Position numbers and translations under genes: made by a program. From JAWKNZ01 sp041391425 (lineage in GTDB: Bacteria; Bdellovibrionota_B; Oligoflexia; Oligoflexales; JAWKNZ01), in the NCBI GenBank assembly GCA_041391425.1, contig JAWKNZ010000015.1:1-64000 (forward strand): a stretch of 64,000 bases of DNA, written 5' to 3'. How positions within the stretch are numbered: position 1 is the stretch's first letter; every line of letters begins with the position of its first letter. This document shows, in pieces, positions 1 through 9,571 of this stretch. The notes beneath the pieces are model-generated. The model saw only the letters and a program-made list of their open reading frames with translations, was not told the origin of the DNA and did not search any database.

Positions 1-50
1 TGACTCAAGGGTTTGGCTCGGAGTAGGAAATGAAACGTCAACACGCCCTA
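1..50. repeat. Right end of a MITE-A palindromic repeat, cut by the window edge
   Basis: These 50 bases match the last 50 bases of the complete element at 45108-45290 with one mismatch (position 21, G against T). They include the whole 23-bp right terminal inverted repeat, ending ..CAACACGCCCTA at position 50. The left part of the element lies outside the window. It has no coding capacity, so it would be a non-autonomous element. Confidence 0.85.
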
Positions 51-238
51 GATTACGATTTTAAGAACAATAAACGAGAAAGCTTTCCTTAGAAAATAGA
101 TACTGTTATCTAAATTAAGATATTGAGTATTGTTTGGTCATCCTATCTGAAAAAAATAGTTACTGATACATCACGAATAGTATAAAATAACACTTCATAA
201 TAAATTTTCAGAATTGTTATTTTTGCATTCAATTTATT

Positions 239-355
239 AAGGGGAGCAAAACCTATCAGACAAGGCTTGCCTAAAAAAATGAGGAGATAGTACTTTTTAG
301 TACAGTGACGAATGTTTTTTAGGCGTAACGCAGTATGATAGGTTTTGCTCCTTTT
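239..355. repeat. MITE-C palindromic element, 117 bp, upstream of cti
   Basis: The terminal inverted repeats are 20 bp with 18 matches: GGAGCAAAACCTATCA near 243-258 against TGATAGGTTTTGCTCC at 336-351. Nested inside is a second inverted repeat (TTGCCTAAAAAAAT with TGTTTTTTAGGCGTAA). At the centre is AGTAC-N6-GTACA followed by TGACGAA. The ends differ from MITE-A and MITE-B, but the central dyad matches theirs. It lies 32 bp before the cti start, so it could affect that promoter. The rest of 51-387 shows no gene. Confidence 0.7.
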
Positions 356-387
356 ATAGCTTCTTTATTTTTCGATGTAGAAGGACT

Positions 388-2889
388 ATGGAAAATCGGA
401 TTATTGGCTTTATAGCAATTGTTTCCTTGCTAATAGCTACATGTGCACCTGTTAGAAAAGGTGAGTTAAAATATTTAGCAAAGCGTGTCGATCAATCCGC
501 AGGCGGGCAATTTTATCTGGATCACGTAGAGCCTGTTTTGAATTCGCGTTGTGCGGTGTGCCATGCCTGCTATGATTCTCCATGTGAGTTAAATCTTTCA
601 TCCCCAGAAGGCCTAGCAAGAGGCCTTATTAAGCGCGATTCTTATGATAACCGTTTATTCGATTCAGAGCCACTTCGTATGTTCATTGATCATAGTAATA
701 CTGAGGGTTGGCGTCGTCTTGGGTTTTCTTCCGTGATTGGAGATGAGACTAACACCTACAAGCCTAAAGGAAGCTTACTGAAGGCAGTCTTGGATCAAAA
801 ATCTAAGTACCCTCAAGTTCAAGAAGCTGTATATGACTCTTTTAGTTCTCGAATATGCCCAACATATGTGCAAATTGAAAATAACAGGGCTTTGCAAAAG
901 ACCCCAAAAGGAGCTAAACACCTATTTCCAAAGCTTGGTGGCTATGCCTCGGTAGTTAAAACATTTCGTCATTTAGGAATGCCTTATGGATTCCCTGAAT
1001 TATCACCAGATGAAAGAGAAAATATTTATAAATGGTTAGAAGTTTATAAGGCGGAATTACCAACAACTGATACTTTCTCGTACTTTGACGTTGAGGCTAT
1101 TTTAAAGTGGGAAGATTTTTTTAATAATGTGCCCTCTGGTGTCGATGTGTTTAAGCATCAGCTTACAATGAAGTATCTTTATGAGCATTTATTTATCGCT
1201 CATATTAATTTCCATTCAGAAATAGAAAAACATTTATCATCTAGTAGTGAATATTATCGTCTTGTTCGTTCTCGAACACCATCTGGTAAGAATATCGAAG
1301 AGATTCCTACACGTTTACCGACTGATAAGATAGAAGGAAAGTTTTATTACCGCTTTAAGAAAATCACATCTCTTATAGTTGAAAAAACACATATTGTATA
1401 CCATCTGACTGATAAGAAAATATTAAGATATAAAGAATTATTTTTATCAAGCGAGTGGATTAAAGATCAAGATGGAGATTACCTCGGTTATAAAAAATCT
1501 AAAGAATTGTTTTCTGATGCAAAAATATATACAAATCCATATAGCTCATTTGCCCCGATACCTCCTTTTTCTCGATATGCTTTTATGCTGGATAATGCCG
1601 AGTTTTTCGTCCGTTCTTTTATTCGTGGCCCGGTTTGTCGTGGTGGCATTGCAATAAATGTTATAAATGATCATTTTTGGATATTTTTTGTAGATCCTCA
1701 GAAAGATTTACTAGTGGATAACGAGACTCTCTTATTTGACTATAAGAACTTGCTAAAAGTTCCAGCTCTAGAGGATGATTTTAAAAATATTGTCCATTCA
1801 TCTTTGCTTCTCTACAGGAAAGACGTCAATGATTTTTGGGCGAAGCGTAAGGAATTATATACTGCTCAGTATCCAAATGGTCTTTCCACAGATGTGGTTT
1901 GGCGTGGGGATGGGGTTAATCATAATGCGCTATTAACTGTTTATCGGCATTTTGATAGTGCTTCTGTGGTTCGAGGATTGCGAGGCAGGCTGCCAAAAAC
2001 AGCGTGGTTGATAGATTATCCGACATTTGAGAGCATTTATTACAATTTGGTTGTTGGTTTTGATTTATATGCATCAATATTTAAACAGATCAATAACCGT
2101 CTTTATATGGAAACATCACGTATTTCTTCAGAAGATATGTTTCTTAATCTCATGTCTACAGATAATCGACTTGCAATGAGACGTTATTGGAGCAGGGACG
2201 CAGCTAATAGAAATGATGCTGCTAAAAATGAAGAAATATATCCATTTGAAAGTATTGGAGGAAAAGTTTTAAATCGAAATATTGCCCATGCTTCTAGAGA
2301 AGAAAATGAATCGATTATAAAGTCCACCACATTGGAGATTATGAAAGGTATTTCTAGTGAAATATTGAAGGAGTCCAATCTTGATGGTTTAAATTGCCCA
2401 GATTGTATCGACTATGATCCTAGCTCAGAGTTTGAAGTACAGGCGAGGCTCGCGCTTGATCAAATTTCTGGTGTTAGTTTAGAGAAATTTCCAGAGGTTA
2501 GCTTTGTGCGGGTGAGAAGCAAAGATCAAAAGTCGAGCCAATGGTATACCTTAATTAAGAATGTTGCTCATTTTAATGTTGCATCAGTTTTTTCTGAGGA
2601 AGCTAGACTGGACCCATTGAATAATCAGTTAGAAGTGCATCGTGGATTTTTAGGAGCTTATCCAAATTTATTTTTTTCCCTCAATGAGGGTGAAGAAAAA
2701 TCTTTTTTCGAAATCCTTGTTCGGGAAAATAATGTCCAATTAAATCCATATGTAATTGGACGGTATCATAAGGATTTTTGGTCGTTCTACGATGATGCAG
2801 TTCAGGCTCATTTAGATGGAGCTTATGGCCAAGGGCATCTAGGTGGTGTCTTTGATTTAGGGCGTTATTTAAATATTTTTAATCGTTAG
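388..2889 (+). CDS. cti: Periplasmic fatty-acid cis/trans isomerase
   Basis: The protein has 833 residues. Members of this family convert cis-unsaturated acyl chains of membrane phospholipids to trans in place, stiffening the membrane under solvent, heat or osmotic stress. A hydrophobic N-terminus ends at Cys19 (IATC, an imperfect lipobox), so it is periplasmic or a lipoprotein. The c-type haem site CAVCH is at residues 55-59, within the block CAVCHACYDSPCELNLSS that is characteristic of Cti. It is somewhat longer than the usual 760-780 residues. AAGGA lies just before the ATG. It stands alone behind MITE-C with no partner gene. Confidence 0.9.
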   Translation: MENRIIGFIAIVSLLIATCAPVRKGELKYLAKRVDQSAGGQFYLDHVEPVLNSRCAVCHACYDSPCELNLSSPEGLARGLIKRDSYDNRLFDSEPLRMFIDHSNTEGWRRLGFSSVIGDETNTYKPKGSLLKAVLDQKSKYPQVQEAVYDSFSSRICPTYVQIENNRALQKTPKGAKHLFPKLGGYASVVKTFRHLGMPYGFPELSPDERENIYKWLEVYKAELPTTDTFSYFDVEAILKWEDFFNNVPSGVDVFKHQLTMKYLYEHLFIAHINFHSEIEKHLSSSSEYYRLVRSRTPSGKNIEEIPTRLPTDKIEGKFYYRFKKITSLIVEKTHIVYHLTDKKILRYKELFLSSEWIKDQDGDYLGYKKSKELFSDAKIYTNPYSSFAPIPPFSRYAFMLDNAEFFVRSFIRGPVCRGGIAINVINDHFWIFFVDPQKDLLVDNETLLFDYKNLLKVPALEDDFKNIVHSSLLLYRKDVNDFWAKRKELYTAQYPNGLSTDVVWRGDGVNHNALLTVYRHFDSASVVRGLRGRLPKTAWLIDYPTFESIYYNLVVGFDLYASIFKQINNRLYMETSRISSEDMFLNLMSTDNRLAMRRYWSRDAANRNDAAKNEEIYPFESIGGKVLNRNIAHASREENESIIKSTTLEIMKGISSEILKESNLDGLNCPDCIDYDPSSEFEVQARLALDQISGVSLEKFPEVSFVRVRSKDQKSSQWYTLIKNVAHFNVASVFSEEARLDPLNNQLEVHRGFLGAYPNLFFSLNEGEEKSFFEILVRENNVQLNPYVIGRYHKDFWSFYDDAVQAHLDGAYGQGHLGGVFDLGRYLNIFNR

Positions 2890-3398
2890 CTTCGATCTTT
2901 CTACCTGTGATTGAAGCCAATAAAATTTACTTATTTACAAGATTGAATTTTGGCCAAATTTTTTTTGTCTTATAATCCTAATTATTTTTGATTCGTTAAA
3001 ACCGTATGGGAAGTTTAATTTATTTTTTTGTTGAAGTTGAAATATTTTTTACATGTTTGTAAAATAAAAAAAGACCCCCATCATGATTATTTTAAACTTT
3101 TGTGAAGTTGCTTGGCTTGTAAGCCCAAGACGCAAAGTAAAAAGTATTGAAATTGTTTAATGAGGGTTTTTCTTATGCATGCCAGACTATTTCTTATCGG
3201 AATAATTTTTTCCGCTAGTTAGTTTATTTTTATATTAAAAGTATGATCGTACGTTTATTTCTTATTGTTATGCAGGCAGTATTTTTTAAATCCATTACAA
3301 ATAGTTAGATGTGTTTTTAGCAGAATGGGGTTCTTTGTAGTTTAAGATATTTTTTATAGTTGTCAGTCTTTGAAAATAGTACATAAGGAAAGCAATAC
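2890..3398. other. Intergenic region with a possible structured RNA or terminator
   Basis: No convincing gene is seen. An A-rich arm with ACCCCC and TCA (3069-3084) can pair with TGAGGGTTTTTC (3161-3172), closing a loop of about 75 nt that holds a second small hairpin (GGCTT-GT-AAGCC, about 3114-3125). The right arm ends in a T run, so it may terminate cti transcription or be a small structured RNA. A 25-codon open frame starts at 3082 inside the loop but has no ribosome-binding site. Confidence 0.35.
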
Positions 3399-4457
3399 GT
3401 GATTTTTATGAATCGATATAAATCTTGGTTATATTTATTTTTGCTCATAAATTGTTTTTTTATTCCTGGTTGTCGGACTTTAAATTCAGAGAGTGATTCT
3501 AAATCAAATCAAACACTGAAAAACACTTCAAAAAATTTAAGTTATTCTGATGTGCTTAAGAAGTTAAATATTAATCTTGATGACCGGATGAGTCGTGAAG
3601 AATTTAAAGAGCGAAGGGTTGTTATCTTTTACATTGATGGTTTAATTAAGAAAGTCATGGAAGATATGGCATTTTATGGTGATGCCATTGAGCATAAACA
3701 TAAAGACGGGCGTAGATTCTATTATACTGAAGAGTTACTTGAAGAATACGGTATATCTTCTGAGGCGATACTTAAGGATTATTGGCAGCACTTTAAATTA
3801 AAAGAAGGAACACCAAGTACGCAATATCCAGAAAGGTTTGATAGATATGTCCGTACGCAATTTTTGCAGCTGAATAATATTAGAAAGTACTTTATAGAAA
3901 ATGCTATTAGTTATGATAATGCATATACAGTCTTTCCATCTTTAACGGTACCAGCAAATGGTTCGATGTTTACGGGTGTGGATATCGATCGCCATGGCAT
4001 TAAAAGTCAGGCTCAAGTGGATCGTTTTGCTTTAAAAGAATTTGCCGCAGGGAAATTAACTGATATCAAGTCGATAAGCAACGTTCGTTTTAATCTCGAT
4101 TCACCGCCGAAAAACCATGATGCTATTCTCGATATGGGAATACCAACAATTTACGAGATTTTACGAGATGCTTTACAAGGAAATAAAGAAGGACAACCGT
4201 ATCACTTCCAGTGGCCAATTTTAGCTCCTTCTTTACCGATAAATCCATCTCCTGTTACCAAGAATTTTGTTCTTGGATCTGCCAATAAGGGCTCTATCGA
4301 TGCTTATGCTGATGTTGATAATATAAATTTCAAGGGTATTAACTTAGATTTGGTTAAAGATAACAAAGTATTGGTCTTATGGTTGCCACAGGTTGATCAT
4401 TTGTCACATGGAGAAGACCAAGATCGTATGAAAGAGCTTGGTCTTTCTGATTTTTAG
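3399..4457 (+). pseudogene. AlkP-superfamily phosphodiesterase-like lipoprotein, N-terminal part (frameshifted)
   Basis: The signal peptide ends in the lipobox IPGC, so this is a lipoprotein. The type I phosphodiesterase/nucleotide pyrophosphatase fold of the alkaline phosphatase superfamily is visible. VIFYIDG carries the first metal Asp, FPSLTVPANGSMFTG holds the nucleophile Thr, and LWLPQVDHLSHG holds the Asp-x3-His metal pair. The frame stops at 4455 just after this motif, while the rest of the catalytic core lies in the next entry. A GTG start at 3399 has AAGGA 9 bases upstream; ATG 3408 is the alternative. One more T in the run 4451-4455 extends the frame into LGEGQYGPSLRMILKK, the sequence expected here. 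Confidence 0.75.
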
Positions 4458-5754
4458 GAGAAGGCCAGTATGGACCAAGCCTTCGCATGATTCTAAAAAA
4501 GCTGATATAATTATCGGGCAAATTATGCGGCAGTATGAGATTACAATGGTGAGTTACGAGGGGAGTAATGATAGGCACCCTATCGCAGACGATACAACAT
4601 TTATGTTATTAGCGGATCATGGTCATCTTGGAGGGCGTGAATTTGGAAAGAAACCACAAAACGTTAGCCCTCTTATAAATAAAAGGTGGGAGGTAGGTCC
4701 TTTTCTGAATGAGCTTCTTACCACAAATGTATTAGTGCCAGTTTGGGATTTATATAAAACAGAAGATAATTATTTTTTTAAAAATGCCGGTGCTCCTGAG
4801 ACAAGTATTGTTGCTGTTGATCAAGAGGCATACGGAGTTGCTAAGGTATACTTACCTTATAAATCAGTCGACTCAAATGATTGGACTCATAGGAATACCT
4901 ATAATGATTTGCGTAATTATTTACCTTCAAGCTTTAAAGATGTAACGAATACTAAGCCACTTGATTTAATCAGTGTTTTGTTAAATGGGGTGAGGCAAGA
5001 TACTGAAAGAAATGTTATTGATGATGGTAGCGAGCCGGTCGATCTTATCATTATGCCTAGGTGGGATATAACTAGGGTGCCTGAAATATGCAATGCTGAG
5101 CCAGCTCAAGTCTTAACAATATTTAGATTGTTTAGAGAGACTAGCTCTGAGGGCATGACTCGTGTTCTAGAATCGGATATTACTTATTGTACTGATAGTG
5201 AAATTGCTTATTATGACAAGATGGTGGCAGCAAGTAGAGATGTAAGATCCGATTATTCTCCTGTTGAAACAAGTGAAGATGTATTGAATTGGAGAAGCTC
5301 TGGAAAATTTCCAGAAGGATGGTTTGCCAAAGGGCATACACTTGATGAATGGTTTAAGTATTCTATCGATACACAATATCCAGATGCGATTCGAGCATTT
5401 ATTCGTAACTCCTTTAATAGAGAAATCAGCCATAACCCTCTAGAGCGAGAAAAAAGATACGGTGCAGATTTAATTTTGACAGCGCGGGAAGGGTGGGATT
5501 TTCGTACAGAAAAAATTCTTTCGACGGGACATGGATATCCGCTGAAAGGGAGTATGCAAATTCCACTAGCTTTTTATAATCCTAAAAAAACTACAGGCCA
5601 TGCTATGAAAATATCAAGGCCAGTTAGAGTTACCGATATTATCCCAACTCTTATTCCTTTACTAGGGTTGAAGGCATCCGGTTTTGCTGATGAGTGGTTT
5701 GATGGCAAGGTTTTAACTGAAATAAGCAATCGTGTAAATGATTTTAGCAATTAA
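4438..5754 (+). pseudogene. AlkP-superfamily phosphodiesterase-like lipoprotein, C-terminal part
   Basis: This continues the preceding gene. It carries the remaining metal-binding motifs, LLADHGH and STGHGYP, but has no signal peptide or start region of its own. Restoring the protein needs one extra T in 4451-4455 and one extra A in 4495-4500, which gives ..GPSLRMILKKADIIIG... The true continuation therefore starts near 4500, and the residues upstream of it in this frame are artefactual. The repaired product is about 785 residues. Two losses in homopolymers 40 bp apart could be sequencing errors or real inactivation. The substrate is unknown. Confidence 0.75.
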
Positions 5755-5856
5755 ATTGCTGTAATTTTATATTTTTTAAAATTTATTGATTTTGGTGATT
5801 AGCTGGTTTTTAGCTAAGTAATAAATGTGAATTAAGGAATTTTAGATTTAAGGGGT

Positions 5857-6153
5857 ATGCCTTTGAAAGGTTTAAATAGCTTAAAATTAATTGCTTTGAT
5901 TTTAATGTATTCGATTTTTGCTAACTGCCAAGCAAAGAAAGAATCAGATGTTAGTGGTATTATTACTACAGATAATAAAGGCCTTACTTCCAAGCAAAGA
6001 AAAATTTTGAATTCAATACTTACTGCAACTAGAGTCGAGCGTGTGCGTGATGATATCGAGCGTTATTGGCGGGTGTATGATGATGATAAACTAGACCCTT
6101 TAGTTTCAGCGTGGCAACCTCACTATTGGGGGCAATCTGTCATCAATGCCTAG
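5857..6153 (+). CDS. Lipoprotein of unknown function, N-terminal part, probable frameshift
   Basis: The signal peptide ends in the lipobox FANC. I recognise no domain. The frame stops at 6153, eight bases after the next open frame begins (ATGCCTAG overlap). The next frame has no signal peptide and continues the same style of helical sequence. A single-base indel around 6146-6155 in one gene of about 495 codons is therefore more likely than two genes, though coupled translation remains possible. It follows the AlkP-like lipoprotein by about 100 bp. Confidence 0.6.
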   Translation: MPLKGLNSLKLIALILMYSIFANCQAKKESDVSGIITTDNKGLTSKQRKILNSILTATRVERVRDDIERYWRVYDDDKLDPLVSAWQPHYWGQSVINA

Positions 6154-7342
6154 CAATTTTATTTGTTTTCCTATATATTACTATCTGCAAAATTTAAATC
6201 GTGGAAACATTTTTGCTCTTGATGAAGATGCCTTCAGAGATGTGACTGGTATGGAATTAACGGCAGAACAAAGGATGAGAATTAAAGGTGCACGTGAAAA
6301 ATACTCGTCTTTGATTCAAGAAAGCATACGTAGAGTGGTTACAAGATTGAAAGTAAAGGAAATTAGTGTAGGTGATGCAGTGTCCGCGGTTTTTCCTTTA
6401 ATCAATGGACTTTCCTTTACGACTCTTGGGAATGGATTTCTTAGGTCACATATAGCGCAAGTAGCCCAAGAGGCTTTTATTGATATTCCTAATGAAATCA
6501 AAAGAAACGTATGTAAGATTAATGAGTGTGATTCTGATCAATTGATTGCTTATTTATACGTAGTTAGTGAGGTGCGGCACTTTAGTGATAAGTTTATCGT
6601 TAATAAAATTACTTATGGATTTACTCGGTTTTTTGGCCATTATTTTCCACGGGCTATGGTTAGTGTCATGGAGTTTCTACACCCCGGTAATATGATTACA
6701 AAGATAAAGCAGTTCTTCAAAGATCTTGTTCCTGGTGAAACGCGAGAAATTGAAGTTGACGAAAAAGATTTGGCCTACATACATCGGCAGTTATTTTCAT
6801 TTTTAGGTGTGTATTTGGATAAAAGCCAGGTCTTCACTGACAACGGCACGACATTTGGTGTAAATGAAGGTTATTATAAGGTTATTAATAAAGAGTCTAG
6901 TATTGAAATTACTTCTAATAAGCGTTTGCTAACCTTTTTAAACCAAGATCATCAAATTGTAGCGGAAGATGATAATTCTAAAGATTGGCTGGATGATAAG
7001 GTATTAGTTGAAATAAGTTTTGATAGTGATTTGGATGCTGGAAGTAAGGCAGATGGAAAGGCGACAATTTCAATTAAAGTTATAGAAGATTATTATAAGT
7101 ATCATAAGCATATTTGGGATTTAATTGAAAAGAGTAAGGAAAAGACTAAAGACTTCGCGAATGATGAGGATAAAAAGTTGATATCGGAGCAATCTAAAGT
7201 GGAGTATCCGAGTCGATCTAATCTTGAGTTTGATTTTGTCGAGACACTATTATCAATAACTAGATTAAACATCTCCATCTGGGACGGTAGTAAGGATGAA
7301 AATATTAAGCTTATCGAAATGGTTGATTCTGAGCCAAAATAA
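6146..7342 (+). CDS. Unknown protein, probable C-terminal part of the lipoprotein at 5857
   Basis: The frame has 398 codons and no domain I recognise. It is rich in charged helical stretches, with an acidic, lysine-rich segment near the end. There is no ribosome-binding site at the apparent ATG (6146) and no export signal, which supports its being the body of the lipoprotein that starts at 5857. Nothing in the sequence assigns a function. Confidence 0.55.
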   Translation: MPSNFICFPIYYYLQNLNRGNIFALDEDAFRDVTGMELTAEQRMRIKGAREKYSSLIQESIRRVVTRLKVKEISVGDAVSAVFPLINGLSFTTLGNGFLRSHIAQVAQEAFIDIPNEIKRNVCKINECDSDQLIAYLYVVSEVRHFSDKFIVNKITYGFTRFFGHYFPRAMVSVMEFLHPGNMITKIKQFFKDLVPGETREIEVDEKDLAYIHRQLFSFLGVYLDKSQVFTDNGTTFGVNEGYYKVINKESSIEITSNKRLLTFLNQDHQIVAEDDNSKDWLDDKVLVEISFDSDLDAGSKADGKATISIKVIEDYYKYHKHIWDLIEKSKEKTKDFANDEDKKLISEQSKVEYPSRSNLEFDFVETLLSITRLNISIWDGSKDENIKLIEMVDSEPK

Positions 7343-7437
7343 AGTCAGAAGCCTTAATTTCTGCATTATATATAGTCTTACTATGAATGCTTTTATATAT
7401 TGTCTTAGCTCTTGACTATATTTTGAGTTTTTGAGTC

Positions 7438-8976
7438 TTAGTTCACTAGCTCTAAGATTCTAGTAATAAACTCCCTTTCTTCCACTGGTTTTGATAAGTG
7501 AATATTAAAACCAGACTTTATCGCTTCGTCGCGATCTTCTTTGCGAGCATAAGCAGTCAAGGCTGCAGCAGGTATCGGCTTACAGCCATTTTTTGATTCT
7601 TTTTCTCGTAATATTTTCAAGAAGGTATAACCATCGATATCTGGCATCCCTATATCACAGACAAGTACATCTGGCTTTCGCTTGCAAATTTCAATCAAAG
7701 CTTCTGAAGCTGAAATCATGGTTGTAACTTCTGCACCATGCATGGATAGCACCGTTTTAACGAGCATAAGAATGTCGTAACAGTCATCAACTACCATGAT
7801 TTTCAAACCGCGTAGCGGTTTTTTTCCCTTACGGTGGGAAGATTTATGCCTTGAATCAATTTGATTTTTAGGTGCAATGCGGATGGCTAGTAGTGGTAGA
7901 TAAACTTTGAAGGTCGTCCCTTTTTTAAATCCGTCGCTGTGCACTTGAATCTGACCACCGTGTAGTTCGACTAGCTGCTTTGTTATAGCCATTCCTAATC
8001 CTAAGCCGCCAAATTTTCTCGCTATCCCACCTTCTTGCTGCCGAAATCTATCGAAAACAAAAGGTAAAAAGTCTTTTTCAATTCCCTTGCCATAGTCAGT
8101 AACTGCGATCTCGACTCTAGATTTTTCTCTTTTTAGCTTGATCTCAATTTTGCTATTAGAAAAAGAAAACTTTGCAGCGTTGGAAATTAGGTTGACCATC
8201 ACTTGCTGTAACCTATCACTGTCACCCAAGATCATTGTCGCTGAAGGATCTATTTCTTTGATTATGCTGATTTTTTTTGAGTCGATGGCAACACTTTGAG
8301 TATCAATTGCAGCTTCTATCACTGAGGCAAGGTTGATCGTATTGTTGTCAAGTTCGAATTTACCATTGAGGATTCGAGACATGTCCAATAAATCGTCAAC
8401 TAGGCGTAATTGATGCTTTGCGTGCCGGTAGATTACTTGCGCTGCTTTTATTTTTGGTACTTTGATTTCGGATGCTTCGTCTTGGCATAGTAATTCTGCG
8501 TAGCTTTGAATGATACCTGCGGGATTACGCAACTCATGCGAGAGAGTTGATAAAAATTCGTCTTTAGCACGATTGGCGGCTCTCAATTCTTCTAGAATTT
8601 CTTTTCTTTCTATAGAATATCTAATGGTTCTTAAGATAATTTCGCCGCTCATTCTGGCTTTACAAATATAGTCTTGCGCACCTTTATGGACTGCTTTTAA
8701 GGCAAAATCCTCATCGGAGATCGCCGATAAAACGACAACTGGTGCTTTATCAGCGAGGGCTAAGACAGAACTTAGGGTTTTTTCTTTATCACTTCCAGGA
8801 AGTCCGAGATCAAGTAAAATGACATCAAAATTGTTTTTTTCGAGAATATTTAACGCGCTCGAAAGGCGATCTACCCATTCAATGGTGAGGTGTTTTTCTT
8901 GGCTGGAGACCAACTTTCTAATCAAGTCTGCATGATCACGCTCATCTTCAACTAAAAGTATTTTAAGTGGATTCAT
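7438..8976 (-). CDS. Hybrid sensor histidine kinase (REC-HisKA-HATPase-REC)
   Basis: The protein has 512 residues and no membrane segment, so it is cytoplasmic. The order is a receiver with phospho-Asp in VILLDLGLPG, HisKA with SHELRNPAG (phospho-His), HATPase with NLISNAAKF, DYGKGI and GLGLGMAI, then a second receiver with VLVCDIGMPDIDG. ATG 8976 overlaps the stop of the upstream receiver as ATGA, so translation is coupled. This start gives MNPLKILLVEDE, a normal receiver N-terminus. A GG-rich, lysine-coding extension upstream is not needed. It is the last gene of a three-gene phosphorelay operon read leftwards. No output domain is present in the operon. Confidence 0.9.
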   Translation of the reverse strand: MNPLKILLVEDERDHADLIRKLVSSQEKHLTIEWVDRLSSALNILEKNNFDVILLDLGLPGSDKEKTLSSVLALADKAPVVVLSAISDEDFALKAVHKGAQDYICKARMSGEIILRTIRYSIERKEILEELRAANRAKDEFLSTLSHELRNPAGIIQSYAELLCQDEASEIKVPKIKAAQVIYRHAKHQLRLVDDLLDMSRILNGKFELDNNTINLASVIEAAIDTQSVAIDSKKISIIKEIDPSATMILGDSDRLQQVMVNLISNAAKFSFSNSKIEIKLKREKSRVEIAVTDYGKGIEKDFLPFVFDRFRQQEGGIARKFGGLGLGMAITKQLVELHGGQIQVHSDGFKKGTTFKVYLPLLAIRIAPKNQIDSRHKSSHRKGKKPLRGLKIMVVDDCYDILMLVKTVLSMHGAEVTTMISASEALIEICKRKPDVLVCDIGMPDIDGYTFLKILREKESKNGCKPIPAAALTAYARKEDRDEAIKSGFNIHLSKPVEEREFITRILELVN

Positions 8977-9437
8977 GGCTTTCCCTTTCTTTTTTTTGGA
9001 GCAGCATTTACGATTCCCCAATATAAGATAAGTTCGTTCACCATGTGTTCAAACGTCTTGAAGTCAAGAGGTTTTACAAGATAGCTATTGGCGTGCTCCC
9101 GATATGCCTGTTCTCGATCAATGTCAATATCTGACGTTGTTAGCACGACAACTGGTATATGGCGAAATTTTGGGTCAGTTTTAATCTCCTTTAGAACTTG
9201 ATGGCCACTCATCTTCGGTAAATTTAAGTCTAATATTATAACATTGGGTTCGGCACTATCTTTGTAGTTATCTTGACGCTTAAGATATTTTAATGCTTCT
9301 GCACCGTCATTAACATGAATTACCTTGTTTGTTATCCTATGTGTTCCTAAAGTTCTTTTAACTAACGTAGCATGATCATCATCATCTTCAACTAATAAAA
9401 AATTTATAAACTCTGATTCTTTATGTGTGCTCTCCAT
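8973..9437 (-). CDS. Stand-alone response regulator, Rcp1/CheY-like
   Basis: This is a single receiver domain of 154 residues. It has the acidic pocket EDDDDH, phospho-Asp in VIILDLNLPKMSG, the TTSD switch and YLVKPLDF with the conserved Lys. The length and the sequence around the acidic pocket match the Rcp1 type, which commonly partners phytochrome-like or PAS kinases. There is no DNA-binding domain, so it probably shuttles phosphate between the flanking kinases. Its end overlaps the next gene by four bases. Confidence 0.9.
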   Translation of the reverse strand: MESTHKESEFINFLLVEDDDDHATLVKRTLGTHRITNKVIHVNDGAEALKYLKRQDNYKDSAEPNVIILDLNLPKMSGHQVLKEIKTDPKFRHIPVVVLTTSDIDIDREQAYREHANSYLVKPLDFKTFEHMVNELILYWGIVNAAPKKRKGKP

Positions 9438-9571
9438 GTTGACTCCTTCCGGCTATAAGGCAGTGGATTCTCTGCTCTTATGTATATGTTTTGTGAAAGA
9501 TGTCACATTGCGCCTATGTATGATCATCGTCATGCATAGTTAATGAGAAAGTCATTAAATTTTTTTGTCTA

